Positions 34,745-43,556 of a DNA stretch of 61,722 nucleotides are shown in pieces; within the stretch, counting starts at the first letter, position 1; each line of letters starts with the position of its first letter. Made by a program: the position numbers and the translations under genes. The DNA lies in the NCBI GenBank assembly GCA_005889535.1, contig VBHC01000123.1, positions 1 through 61,722 on the forward strand. The letters run 5' to 3'. Below the pieces are notes generated by a model. The model did not search any database. It was not told the DNA's origin and worked only from the letters and a program-made list of their open reading frames with translations. The DNA comes from Chloroflexota bacterium. GTDB taxonomy: Bacteria; Chloroflexota; Dormibacteria; CF-121.

Positions 34745-35285
34745 CGGCGCTCAGGCGGTGCTTGCGAATAAACGCCGCGACGTGGTCCATCGCCGCGTCC
34801 CGGACCGACAGGAGACCGTGACCCACGCCGGGGAATGTCACGAGCTCGGCCTGCCGCAGCAACCGAACCGAGGCCCGTAGCAGCTCCACCCTGGCAAACG
34901 GATCCGATTCTCCTGACAGGAGGAGCACCGGACAAGCGATCCGGGGCCAGTGCTCGGTGCGCAGGTCCTCCGGGTGCCCGGGCCGGTGGAGCGGATAGCT
35001 CAGCAGCAGCAACGCCGCGTATGGCACCTGGGTGGCGGCCATGCTGGCGACCCGGCCGCCGTACGAGTGCCCGCCGGCGATCGATCCCGCAGGAACCTTT
35101 TCGATGAATGTGGGCACCGCCTTCTCGGCTTTGACCACTGAGCGGCCCGAGCGGGGCAGGTCGATGGCCTCGGCGGAGAGCTTGCGCGCCGCCAGCGCCT
35201 GGACGTAAGGTCGCATGCTGCGCGCATCACCTGACGCGCCGTGCGCCAGATAAATGGTATGCACCTTGGTCGATGAAGAGGGCAC
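34734..35285 (-). CDS. Alpha/beta hydrolase (Tex30/KANL3-like)
   Basis: A 183-residue compact alpha/beta hydrolase. YLAHGASGD is the oxyanion region, GGHSYGGRVAS the nucleophile elbow with Ser, LLLSGESDPF carries the acid strand and PGVGHGLL the His. The short length without a lid fits the dienelactone-hydrolase-like KANL3/Tex30 group. Substrate unknown. It is divergent from the receiver gene at 35308. Confidence 0.8.
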   Translation of the reverse strand: MPSSSTKVHTIYLAHGASGDARSMRPYVQALAARKLSAEAIDLPRSGRSVVKAEKAVPTFIEKVPAGSIAGGHSYGGRVASMAATQVPYAALLLLSYPLHRPGHPEDLRTEHWPRIACPVLLLSGESDPFARVELLRASVRLLRQAELVTFPGVGHGLLSVRDAAMDHVAAFIRKHRLSAVIR

Positions 35286-35307
35286 CCGTTAACATTAGTG
35301 CCGCGTC

Positions 35308-35676
35308 ATGGCACGCGTCTTGCTCGTCGAGGATGAGCCCAATATTGCGTCGATCATCGTCTTCAAGCTGGAGCGCGAAGGGCACCAGGTGCGCTGGGAA
35401 TCGAGCGCCGCGACAGTCCTCGATGCCGCTGCAGCGATACAACCTGACCTTGTGCTTCTGGACTCCAGCCTTCCCGACGGTGACCCCTTTGCCCTGCTGA
35501 GTGCGCTTTCCCCGAATCCGCCGGTGGTGATGATGACCGAGTTCCGCGATGTGCTGACTCCCGACCGCGCGCGAGCGGCTGGGGCGCTGGCGACGGTCGA
35601 AAAACCGTTCAAGCCGACGCAGCTTGCGCGGCTGGTTGCCCAGCTCGTGCCGACAGCCACGGCGCGACGGCCGTGA
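35308..35676 (+). CDS. Single-domain response regulator
   Basis: A 122-residue receiver domain. VEDE acidic pocket, Asp52 in VLLDSSLPD as phospho-acceptor, MMTEF for the Thr and VEKPFKP for the Lys. It is of the CheY/PhoP type and differs from the SNY/LIK group near the MerR genes. A small gene overlaps its stop. No histidine kinase is near. Confidence 0.85.
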   Translation: MARVLLVEDEPNIASIIVFKLEREGHQVRWESSAATVLDAAAAIQPDLVLLDSSLPDGDPFALLSALSPNPPVVMMTEFRDVLTPDRARAAGALATVEKPFKPTQLARLVAQLVPTATARRP

Positions 35677-35888
35677 TGACAGTCCTGGCCCGCAAGCAGG
35701 GCGCCGCGCTCGTAATTCGGGACCGCACCCTCGGAATCTTCACCGACAAGGGGTTCACGCCGGTGGATTTCAAAGTCGAGCTGGCCATGAAGCTCGCCAC
35801 GAGGCTCAAGTACACGCCCGTGCTTCCGGCGCAGGACATGGAGGAGCCGGAGCTGTTGCGCTTCCTGGACGAAGCGCGCCCAGCGTAA
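35673..35888 (+). CDS. Small protein coupled to a receiver gene
   Basis: A 71-residue soluble protein starting at a GTG that overlaps the receiver stop by 4 nt. Mixed alpha/beta composition (GFTPVDFKVELAMKLATRLKY). No family recognised. Translational coupling suggests it works with the receiver. Confidence 0.6.
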   Translation: MMTVLARKQGAALVIRDRTLGIFTDKGFTPVDFKVELAMKLATRLKYTPVLPAQDMEEPELLRFLDEARPA

Positions 35889-35920
35889 GACGGGCCGCCG
35901 GCACGCGTTATCCCTGCGCG

Positions 35921-36625
35921 ATGACCGCGCAGACCGAGCGTCTCCTGGAGAGCGGCCGGCTGGCGGAATCGGAAGGCAACGTGCGCCAGGCGATGGCATG
36001 CTACGGGGAGGCGGTCAATCTGGCCGGGGACGAGGCCCTTTCCAGGCTTCGTTTAGGGACGCTGTGCCATCGCACTCGCGAGTATTCCCGGGCCCGACAG
36101 CTGCTCGACGAAGCGTCTCGCCTCGACCCGGACCATCCTGATGTTGCATTTCGTCTGGGCTTGACCTGCGATGCGCTCGGCGACCGGGAGCGGGCGAAAG
36201 CCGCCTACACCCGCACCGTGCTCCTTGCGCCGAGCTCCTGGCAGACCTGGTACCTGATCGGTCGAGACCATCGCCAGCTCGGCCACGCGGAGGTCGCCCG
36301 ACTTGCCTACCAGCGAGCCCTGGAAGAGGCGCCCGACGAGCCGGAGATCCTGGCCGAGCTTGGAACGCTACTCTGGGAAATGGGCCAGTGGAATGACGCG
36401 TACGTCTACCTGGAACACGCGGTTACGGTATGCCCCGTCGACCCTGGGTTTGCCTTGCAACTCGGGCTGGCCGAGATGCAGCGTGGCGACCTGATCGCAG
36501 CCCATCGCCTCTTGACCGGCGCGAAGCATCTCGACCCGTCAGACCGACGGATCGACGTCGCGCTGCAAGGGCTGGCCCTTCGCAAGAAGGAGACTCGGAG
36601 CCGGCAGCGTAAGCGAGCGGCCTGA
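35921..36625 (+). CDS. TPR-repeat protein
   Basis: A 234-residue protein from ATG 35921; the longer frame to 35624 is antisense-like overlap with the receiver and rejected. Helical pairs of the tetratricopeptide type repeat every 34 residues: ALSRLRLGTLCHRT, DVAFRLGLTCDALGD, WQTWYLIGRDHRQLG, PEILAELGTLLWEMG, FALQLGLAEMQRGD. TPR arrays bind protein partners. No signal peptide. Partner unknown. Confidence 0.75.
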   Translation: MTAQTERLLESGRLAESEGNVRQAMACYGEAVNLAGDEALSRLRLGTLCHRTREYSRARQLLDEASRLDPDHPDVAFRLGLTCDALGDRERAKAAYTRTVLLAPSSWQTWYLIGRDHRQLGHAEVARLAYQRALEEAPDEPEILAELGTLLWEMGQWNDAYVYLEHAVTVCPVDPGFALQLGLAEMQRGDLIAAHRLLTGAKHLDPSDRRIDVALQGLALRKKETRSRQRKRAA

Positions 36626-36637
36626 CGACGTGCCTGT

Positions 36638-36668
36638 CAAAACAAAAGGCCGCTTTTTGAGGGCGGCC
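36638..36668 (-). terminator. Intrinsic terminator of the 584-residue gene
   Basis: On the minus strand GGCCGC-N9-GCGGCC is followed by TTTTGTTTTG. It ends transcription of the minus-strand gene at 36753; the plus-strand side has no T tract. Confidence 0.7.
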
Positions 36669-36752
36669 TATTGTGGGGAGGAGGGGGACGCTTGGGAAAT
36701 TTTTCGGGACTGAACGCAGCCTAGCAATGGCGCATTACGGTACCGCTAAACG

Positions 36753-38507
36753 TCAGGCGCCTTGACGTGCCTCGGCGTCCGCCCACCGCGGCGCCGCAAC
36801 ATCGGCCGTAAGGACCCCTTCCTGGGCAAGGATCCGCCGGAGGATGGCCACTGTCGACGCGTAGGTCGAATCCATCCCGTAATAAGAGAGCCCGCGGGCT
36901 CCGAGCGTGCGGGCCTGCGTATAGGGCGTGTCTGATGCGTAATGCAGGACGCCGAGATCGAAGGGCAGCTTTGTGAAGTTGATGTTCTCGCGCGTCGGGT
37001 AGCGAGAGGACTCGGCCGCTTCGTACAGGGCATTGAGGTAGGGGCCACCTTCCATCTCAACGACCGTGAAACTCTCGCGGTGATAGAAGTCAAGGTAGCC
37101 CCGGTTCTGCAGGAAGGTTCCTCTGACGGTCACCGCTCGCTGATTGTCGAGCGCTGAGCCATAGACAAGGAAGGGCGCCACGCTGTCGAAGCTGAAGCAG
37201 TTCTCCAGCCAATAAGTGTTTTCCGAGTGCTCCTCAAAGACAACGTTCGAGATCATGATGTCGCCGATGCTGCCATTCAGGGTGGCAGCCTTGCCGAGCA
37301 CATAGACGCCACGGAGCGTTCCCACGCTGACCGCGACCTCGCGCAGCACGTTGTATGCGCCCAGGCCGAGCGGGTAGTTGACGTTGATCAAGACCGCAGG
37401 GCTGCGTTTTAAGCGATCTGCGGGCGGCTCGCCGAGTCGCGCGTCGAGATCGCTCGCGACCAGCCGGTCCAGGATGATGACCTGCGCGGCCACGTCGAGG
37501 CCGGCGTGGCTAGGAAGAAAGAAGATGCCGCGAGCCTCCTCTTCGTTGGTCCGCTGAGTCCGCCGCTCCCCGGCTTCGGGGGACTGGCCGTAATACGCGC
37601 GGGCCGCGTAATAGAGAAAGTTGTCCCAATTGCCACGCGACTGACCCTGGCGGAGTTTGCGGAGCTCAGGAACCAGCTCGAGGTTTTTGCTGCGCTCGAT
37701 GTATTCGACGATTTCATCTTGATGCCGTCGCGCCGAGCCACTCAGCAAGTTGACGAGGCTATGGGTGTTGCTCGATATGAAGTAGACCGGCCGGTCACCG
37801 ACGCCCTGACTCTGCATCAGTGATTCGACGGGCGCCCACCACCGGCGCGTCGCCTTGATGTAGCCGACCTGCGAACCGCCGAGCATGCGGACTGTGAAGT
37901 CTTTCTCTTCCGCCTGAATGCGGCGTAGCGGAACGAGCAGGTCGCCCCAGATCTCGACAAGTCGGATGGCGTCATCCTCGGAAATGCCTAGGCGCTGAAG
38001 GATCTGGAACTGCGCCGCCACCGTTTCCATCCCGCTCAGATCTTCGGCGCTCAGTAACGCGTGCAGCTTGTTCCACTCGATCTGGAGTGCGACGAGCTGC
38101 GGAATGACATCGTCAATGTCCGATGGGCTGGCGATGTAGACGGCGAGCGTTTCCTTACCGTCGTAGTAATAGCGCCGGCGACGACCAGGCGAGCTCTGCA
38201 TCTCCCATCGTTCGACATCCACGTTGAGCATCCGCTTGAAGACCTCGGCCGATTGGCCGAGAACGATCCGCCGCACCGCCGTGATGCAAGGAGGCAGACG
38301 CCGCAGCGCATAGATCAGCGCGCCGCTGTCCGGCTGGGCCGATCCGGCCTTCGGGTGCAGGCTCGACCGCATGCCAATGTGCGACTGTTCCAGCACCTTG
38401 AGCTTGGTTTCTCCGGAGCTACGCAGCAGCGTGCCATAGGTGCGGGTATACAGCTCGACGGCATCCCGTCCCGGTACGCGCTCGGCGTCGTCGTCGATGT
38501 AGGCCAT
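36753..38507 (-). CDS. Large conserved-looking protein of unknown function
   Basis: A 584-residue soluble protein without signal peptide or transmembrane helix. The N-terminal half is helical (LRRLPPCITAVRRIVLGQSAEVF, split here as RRLPPCITAVRR and LGQSAEVF). The C-terminal half looks like alpha/beta or beta-solenoid (GYIKATRRWWAPV, PVYFISSNTHSLVN, AVLINVNYPLGLGAYNVLRE). It may belong to the DUF6909 group; I am not sure of this. It has its own terminator. No catalytic motif is assigned. Confidence 0.7.
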   Translation of the reverse strand: MAYIDDDAERVPGRDAVELYTRTYGTLLRSSGETKLKVLEQSHIGMRSSLHPKAGSAQPDSGALIYALRRLPPCITAVRRIVLGQSAEVFKRMLNVDVERWEMQSSPGRRRRYYYDGKETLAVYIASPSDIDDVIPQLVALQIEWNKLHALLSAEDLSGMETVAAQFQILQRLGISEDDAIRLVEIWGDLLVPLRRIQAEEKDFTVRMLGGSQVGYIKATRRWWAPVESLMQSQGVGDRPVYFISSNTHSLVNLLSGSARRHQDEIVEYIERSKNLELVPELRKLRQGQSRGNWDNFLYYAARAYYGQSPEAGERRTQRTNEEEARGIFFLPSHAGLDVAAQVIILDRLVASDLDARLGEPPADRLKRSPAVLINVNYPLGLGAYNVLREVAVSVGTLRGVYVLGKAATLNGSIGDIMISNVVFEEHSENTYWLENCFSFDSVAPFLVYGSALDNQRAVTVRGTFLQNRGYLDFYHRESFTVVEMEGGPYLNALYEAAESSRYPTRENINFTKLPFDLGVLHYASDTPYTQARTLGARGLSYYGMDSTYASTVAILRRILAQEGVLTADVAAPRWADAEARQGA

Positions 38508-38664
38508 TGTGGGTATTATCCCGCGGGTTTTCGAAAGCCTGCCGGTGACATCGGGTCGCCTATTTACATCTTTTAACGAAAGTTATTTGCTGGCTACGGG
38601 AACGGGCACGTACCGTGGGCGCTGACCCCAACAAACAGCAAGCGTCGGAGGAACCACCCCAACG

Positions 38665-39000
38665 ATGTACCAAGCGATTCAACAAGAGACCCAACGCACG
38701 ACGCTGCGAGTCATCGCCACCCGCGCCCAGGACGCCAAGCGCAAGCTCAGCCTCTACGCGCTGGACCGCGTTCTGTGGGCGCTCGAAGAGCTCAATCTCG
38801 CCGAACGGACCATCGTCCCCCGCGACCTGGTCAAGCAGCTGTTCGCTTTCGGCGTACCGTATTCACCCGACATCAAGATTCCCGACTTGATCGAGCTCGT
38901 CTTCACGGCCCAGGAAGAATTCATGAACGTTGAGCCGGATGAGATCAACCGGGTACCGACGATCGAGGAGCTGGAAGTCTACTTCGAGCGCGTCGCCTAG
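38665..39000 (+). CDS. Small helical protein of unknown function
   Basis: A 111-residue soluble helical protein. GGAGG lies 14 nt before the ATG. A Leu-rich middle (LYALDRVLWALEEL) and a C-terminal acidic helix are visible. It is a one-gene unit with a strong terminator just after the stop. No family recognised. Confidence 0.6.
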   Translation: MYQAIQQETQRTTLRVIATRAQDAKRKLSLYALDRVLWALEELNLAERTIVPRDLVKQLFAFGVPYSPDIKIPDLIELVFTAQEEFMNVEPDEINRVPTIEELEVYFERVA

Positions 39001-39029
39001 CGGCGAGCGTCCCAGTAAACTGATCGCAG

Positions 39030-39061
39030 CGCCGCCCGAGATTCGGGTGGCGTTTTCTTTT
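39030..39061 (+). terminator. Intrinsic terminator before the B12 operon
   Basis: CGCCGCCCGA-GAT-TCGGGTGGCG, a 10-bp stem with one G-U pair and 3-nt loop, followed by TTTTCTTTT. Confidence 0.88.
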
Positions 39062-39075
39062 CCCGGCACGCATCC

Positions 39076-39081
39076 TATAAT
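39076..39081 (+). promoter_or_regulatory. -10 box of the cobalamin operon
   Basis: A perfect TATAAT about 25 nt before the riboswitch. The -35 region is T-rich but not consensus. Confidence 0.55.
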
Positions 39082-39103
39082 TGCGGTCACCTTTTGGGGG
39101 AGG

Positions 39104-39341
39104 TGATGCCGGCCAAGCGCCACGACAAGTCAATCGCCGTCAGGTGGCTCGAAGTGAGCTGAAAAGGGAAGCCGGTGTGAGTCCGGCGCGAACCCGTCAC
39201 TGTAACCGGGGAGCCGTGGACGAGATCCACTGAGGCCCGTGGCCTTGGGAAGGAGTTCAACGGCAACGATCCGGAGCCAGGAGACCTGCCTGTCGGGGAC
39301 CAACGACCCTCTTCGAGGCTGAGAGGGAGGTGCCAGGCATC
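39104..39341 (+). promoter_or_regulatory. Cobalamin riboswitch
   Basis: Core cobalamin-aptamer elements are in order: AAAAGGGAAGCCGGTG, then GTCACTGTAACCGG, GATCCACTGAGGC, GGGAAGG and GCCAGGAGACCTGCC. GATGCC (39105) can pair with GGCATC (39336) as the closing stem. It lies 47 nt before an ATG and probably blocks expression of the downstream uptake operon when adenosylcobalamin or another cobamide is present. Confidence 0.95.
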
Positions 39342-39387
39342 TTCTCCGATCGGCCTCCAGTTGCTCATCAACGCTCTGGAGGACACC

Positions 39388-40488
39388 ATGAAACGACTGA
39401 CGTCCGCGACCCTCACCACCATCGCGGTGCTCGTGCTGGCCTCGGTTACGGCCAGCGCCCAGAATCGACTCCCCAACAATGCCCAGCGAGGCCTGCAATG
39501 GCTGCAGTGCACGCAGCAGCAGTCCAACGGGCAGATCGGCAGCGGCGGTAATCCGATCGCGCGCTCCTCGGAGGTGGCCTTCGGCCTGGCCGCAGCCGGC
39601 CAGGATGCCGCCGCCATGAAAACCGGCGGCGTATCGCTGGCCGATTATCTCAAGACCGCGGTCAGCACCGATGTCGGAACCAACGGTGAGCTGCTGATCG
39701 CGCGGGCCTCGCAGACGCACGCCGGACCAACCGCGGCGGTCATCACGCAATTGCAGGCAGCAAAGGGCAGCAACGGCGAGTACGGCGCCGACTTATACAG
39801 CGATGCGCTCGCTATCCTCGGCTTGCGCGCCGCGAACCAGGCCGTTGGCCAGGACGCGGTGACATTCCTGAAAGACCACCAGCAGCCGGACGGCGGCTGG
39901 GGCTTCGGTGGCGACCAGTACACCGATTCCAACACGACAGCCCTCGTCATCCAGGCCCTGCTCAGCGCTGGCCTGCCATCCGCTGATGGGGCGATCACCC
40001 ACGGCTTTGCCTACCTGCAGTCGGTCTTCGGCCAGGGAGGCTTTGCGGACGCGCCCGGCGCCGCCCCCGACGGGAATTCGGACGAACTGGCGATCCAGGC
40101 GATTCTGGCCGCGAACCAAGAGGCTGACCAGACCTGGCGGTCGAAGCTCGACCAGGCCCTCGCCCACCTCGCCGGCTTGCAGGTTGGCAGCGGAGTCGAC
40201 GCCGGCGCCATTTCCAACCCGTACAGCAAGCTGTTCGCCACCACCTTCGCGCCAGCCGCGTTCTTGCTCAGGCCGCTCACCAGCAGCGGCATCGCCGAAA
40301 CCGCGACATCACTGCTCGCATGTCCGGTCAGCTCGACGGCGACGCCCACGCCAACGCCGGTGGCGACCGCGAAGCTGGCGCAGACGGGTGGCGCCGCCGA
40401 TATCCGGCCACCGCTTGCCGGCCTGGCGCTCCTCCTCCTGGGCACCGGCGTCTTGATGAGGCCTCGCCGACGCGCGCCCAGTCGGTAG
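39388..40488 (+). CDS. Anchored alpha-barrel protein, candidate cobalamin-binding
   Basis: A 366-residue secreted protein, first gene after the B12 riboswitch; ATG with GGAGG upstream. Signal peptide ends at ASAQN. The body has alpha/alpha-barrel repeats of the prenyltransferase/squalene-oxidase type (QQPDGGWGFGGDQYTDSN, LQVGSG). This fold is shared by intrinsic factor and transcobalamin. The C-terminus carries LAQTGG, a transmembrane helix and RPRRR, like a sortase-type or simple membrane anchor. With the next gene it resembles the two halves of transcobalamin. Cobalamin binding is inferred from fold and riboswitch. Confidence 0.7.
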   Translation: MKRLTSATLTTIAVLVLASVTASAQNRLPNNAQRGLQWLQCTQQQSNGQIGSGGNPIARSSEVAFGLAAAGQDAAAMKTGGVSLADYLKTAVSTDVGTNGELLIARASQTHAGPTAAVITQLQAAKGSNGEYGADLYSDALAILGLRAANQAVGQDAVTFLKDHQQPDGGWGFGGDQYTDSNTTALVIQALLSAGLPSADGAITHGFAYLQSVFGQGGFADAPGAAPDGNSDELAIQAILAANQEADQTWRSKLDQALAHLAGLQVGSGVDAGAISNPYSKLFATTFAPAAFLLRPLTSSGIAETATSLLACPVSSTATPTPTPVATAKLAQTGGAADIRPPLAGLALLLLGTGVLMRPRRRAPSR

Positions 40489-40499
40489 TCCGCTCAACC

Positions 40500-41243
40500 G
40501 TGGCGCTGGTGCTGGCGCTGACGGGTGCGGTGCTGTGGCATCCGCCCGCTCATGCCGCGACACACCGTGCCGCGCTGGTGATTCAGCACAGCGCCTCGTG
40601 GCCAGCTCCACGGGTGGTCTGGAAGTGCGTCGAGTTCGCGCAAGAAGCGATCGGGGGGTTGGCGCTGCTGGAGCTCGCCGGCGTCAATTCCGGCCAGCCG
40701 CCTCAGGTGTACGACTGGGGCGGCGGCAGCGATACCGTGTGCCAGCTCGATCGTCAGCCGACCCCGGTTCCCGACCGATGTTTCGGCCCGACCTCGGGGC
40801 CGAACTGGTCTGATTGGTTTGCGACAACGTCAGGATGGGTCGCACGATCGACCGGGGTGAACGGCTACACGCTCCACGACGGCGAAATCGAGGGCTGGAC
40901 CTACACGCCCACATTCGGCGCGCCACCGCCGGCGGTTCGGTTCGCACAGGTCTGCGCTGCGGCGGCGCCAACGGTGGTAGCCACCCATTCGGCTACCGCG
41001 CCCGCGGCGGTTCGCGCGGCGCCAACGGCGAGCGCAACCTCACCTGTATCAGTTCCTATATCACCCAACCTGCAGGCGGCGGCGCCCAGCGTTTCGATCA
41101 CCAGCCGGTCCGCGCTCGCCGTCACCGGTCCAACGACCCAACCGCCGACGCCGCCTTCGATCGGACCATGGCTGCTGTTCGGCGGCGCGGCGGCGCTGCT
41201 CGTGGGACTGGGGGTCGTCAACCTGCGGCGACGGGGACCATGA
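40500..41243 (+). CDS. DUF4430-like secreted protein, candidate cobalamin-binding
   Basis: About 247 residues. The chosen GTG at 40500 lies 11 nt after the upstream stop and gives a signal peptide (ALVLALTGAVLWHPPAHAA) without the usual basic start, so the start is uncertain. The domain VVWKCVEFAQEA, GVNGYTLHDGEIEGWTYTP resembles DUF4430, the transcobalamin-like C-terminal domain. A long Ala/Thr/Pro linker and a C-terminal transmembrane helix with RRRGP follow. It likely pairs with the preceding alpha-barrel protein to hold B12 at the membrane. Confidence 0.65.
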   Translation: MALVLALTGAVLWHPPAHAATHRAALVIQHSASWPAPRVVWKCVEFAQEAIGGLALLELAGVNSGQPPQVYDWGGGSDTVCQLDRQPTPVPDRCFGPTSGPNWSDWFATTSGWVARSTGVNGYTLHDGEIEGWTYTPTFGAPPPAVRFAQVCAAAAPTVVATHSATAPAAVRAAPTASATSPVSVPISPNLQAAAPSVSITSRSALAVTGPTTQPPTPPSIGPWLLFGGAAALLVGLGVVNLRRRGP

Positions 41244-42073
41244 TCCGCCATCCGCTGGCCTGGTGCGTCTGGGCGATCGCCGGTCTATCGGCCGCATTTA
41301 TCGATCGCAATCCCGCCCTTCAGGGGCTGCTGCTGCTGGTCGTGATCAACACCTGGCTGGCGCATCGCCGCGGGCGAACCGTTCCCTATTGGAAGTTCGG
41401 GCTGGCCCTGGCTGTGGTCCCGATCCTGTTTAGCGCCGCGCTCAGCCGCTTCGGCCACCATGTCATCTTCACGCTGCCCGGAATCCCGGTCATCGGTGGC
41501 GCCTGGAGCTGGGAGGCCGTCGTCTATGGCGCCTCTACCGGCGTGGCGCTCCTGCTGACCGTGGCCGTTTTCGCGGTGCTGCAGTCCGTGGTCCGCAGCG
41601 CCGACCTGATGGCCCTGCTTCCCCGACCTCTGTACCGGGCCGGCACGGCGTTCGCGTTGTCGCTCGCCTTCGCGCCCAAGACGATCGCGTCGTTTGAGGC
41701 ACTCCGTGAGGCCCGCCGGCTACGCGGGCAGCGGACTGGGTGGCGATCCGCACCGGGCCTCCTTGTCCCTCTTTTGCTCACGATGCTCGAGCAGGCGGTG
41801 CAGTACGGCGAATCACTGGATGCTCGTGGCTACGGCAATCGCCGGCGTTCTCGTTACCGGCCGCTCGGCTGGTCGCTGGTCGATGGGCTCGTGATCGGCG
41901 CCGCACTCACAGCCCTGGTCCTGACGCTCGCGTTCGGCCCGCCGGCATATAACCCGTATCTCGACCTCGCGCCGAGTGTGCCGTCGGCCATCAGCGTGTT
42001 GGCCATCATGCTGCTCGCCACGCCGGCTCTGACGGCCGTTCCCCGAATGCACCATGCCGCTGATCGCGTTTGA
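41240..42073 (+). CDS. ecfT: ECF transporter transmembrane protein (EcfT/CbiQ-like)
   Basis: A 277-residue membrane protein with five to six helices. ATGA overlap with the upstream gene. Coupling helices of the EcfT type are seen at LREARRLRGQRTG and ESLDARGYG, both containing the AxG-like motif that contacts the ATPases. It overlaps the ATPase gene by 20 nt. It links ATP hydrolysis to movement of the S component. Confidence 0.9.
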   Translation: MIRHPLAWCVWAIAGLSAAFIDRNPALQGLLLLVVINTWLAHRRGRTVPYWKFGLALAVVPILFSAALSRFGHHVIFTLPGIPVIGGAWSWEAVVYGASTGVALLLTVAVFAVLQSVVRSADLMALLPRPLYRAGTAFALSLAFAPKTIASFEALREARRLRGQRTGWRSAPGLLVPLLLTMLEQAVQYGESLDARGYGNRRRSRYRPLGWSLVDGLVIGAALTALVLTLAFGPPAYNPYLDLAPSVPSAISVLAIMLLATPALTAVPRMHHAADRV

Positions 42074-43556
42074 CGATGTCCGCTACCGATACCCGGAGGC
42101 CGACGGCCCGGCCCTCGATGGGATCACCGCCGCCGTCGAGCCCGGCCAGGTCATCCTGCTGCGTGGCGCGTCGGGCAGCGGCAAATCGACGCTGCTCCGC
42201 TGCCTCAACGGTCTCGTCCCGCACAGCACTGGTGGTGATTACAGCGGTCGGGTGACAGTCTGCGGCCTTGATACCCGGATGCACCCACCCCGCGAACTTG
42301 GCGCCCGGATCGGTTTCGTCTTTCAACATCCGGATTCCCAGTTCGTCCTCGAGGACGTCGAAGCCGAGCTGGCCTTCGGGCTGGAGAACCTGGGTCTGGA
42401 AAGAGGACTGATGCGAAAGCGGATCGAGGAGACGATCGATCAAGTGGGCATCAGCGCCCTGCGCCATCGCCGGATCGCAACCCTGTCGGGTGGCGAGCGT
42501 CAGCGCGTGGCGATCGCGGCCGCCCTCGCCACCCATCCGTCGGCGCTGGTTCTTGACGAGCCGACCTCGCAGCTCGATCCGCAAGCCGCGGAGGATGTTC
42601 TGCAAGTTGTGCTCCGCCTCGTTGCCGAGCTCGGCATGACGACGGTGATCGCCGAGCATCGGGTCGAACGCATCGCGCCCTTTGTGGACCGGATCTGGAC
42701 GCTGAAGACCGGTCGGCTGCAGGACCAGGCGCCACGGGTGGCGGTCGCCGAGGGCGGTGCGCGGCCGCCCGTGGTCGATCTCGCGCTTCGGGCGGGCTGG
42801 GCTCCCATCCCGCTGGGACTCCGCGATGCCCGCGTCCCGGCGCAAGGTCTGCCGCCGGAGGTACCCGCCAGCCCGCCGGTGGATGGCGCGGGCTCGGTCA
42901 TCGCCCGGCTCGACCGGCTCGGCTATGCATACCCCACAGCCCGGGCGGTGGATGATGTGTCGCTGTCCTTGCGCCGCGGCCAGGTGACAGCGCTGATGGG
43001 CCGCAACGGGTCGGGGAAGACGACGCTCCTGAAACTGATCGCCGGCACCCTCCGTCCGCAACGCGGCCAGCTACACGCCGACGGCCGAACGGCGTACGTC
43101 CCGCAAGATGCCGATGCGCTGCTCTTCGCGGCGACGGTCGAGGACGAGCTTCGTGGCCAGGCTGACGACGTGGTCGCGCCCTTCCGACCGTGGCTCAGCC
43201 GTTATCCGAGGGATCTGAGCGCCGGCGAACGGCAGCAGCTCGCGATCGCCGTGGTGGCGGGGCGGGCCGATCTGCTCTTGCTCGATGAGCCCACCCGCGG
43301 GCTCGATCCATTGGTCAAGAAGGCGCTGACGAGTTTTTTGCGGATGCGCGCTTCCGCGGGCGCCGGGGTGCTGATCGCGACGCACGATGTCGAATGGGCG
43401 GCGCGCACCGCCGACCGCGTGCTGCTGATGGCCGACGGCGAAATCTACGCCGACGGTCCGCCCCGCAGCGTCCTCAGTGATTCGCTCGTCTTCGCCACCC
43501 AGATCAACAAGCTGTTGGGCCACGGTTGGCTTTTGCCCGAGGAAGTGCCGGTATGA
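42054..43556 (+). CDS. ecfA: Double ECF transporter ATPase (EcfA1-A2 fusion)
   Basis: A 500-residue protein with two ABC ATPase domains. Domain one has GASGSGKST, LSGGERQRV and LVLDEPTSQLD; domain two has GRNGSGKTT, LSAGERQQL and LLLDEPTRGLD. Both sites are complete. The fusion replaces separate EcfA1 and EcfA2 subunits. It powers vitamin uptake with EcfT and the S component. The stop overlaps the next gene by 4 nt. Confidence 0.92.
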   Translation: MPLIAFDDVRYRYPEADGPALDGITAAVEPGQVILLRGASGSGKSTLLRCLNGLVPHSTGGDYSGRVTVCGLDTRMHPPRELGARIGFVFQHPDSQFVLEDVEAELAFGLENLGLERGLMRKRIEETIDQVGISALRHRRIATLSGGERQRVAIAAALATHPSALVLDEPTSQLDPQAAEDVLQVVLRLVAELGMTTVIAEHRVERIAPFVDRIWTLKTGRLQDQAPRVAVAEGGARPPVVDLALRAGWAPIPLGLRDARVPAQGLPPEVPASPPVDGAGSVIARLDRLGYAYPTARAVDDVSLSLRRGQVTALMGRNGSGKTTLLKLIAGTLRPQRGQLHADGRTAYVPQDADALLFAATVEDELRGQADDVVAPFRPWLSRYPRDLSAGERQQLAIAVVAGRADLLLLDEPTRGLDPLVKKALTSFLRMRASAGAGVLIATHDVEWAARTADRVLLMADGEIYADGPPRSVLSDSLVFATQINKLLGHGWLLPEEVPV

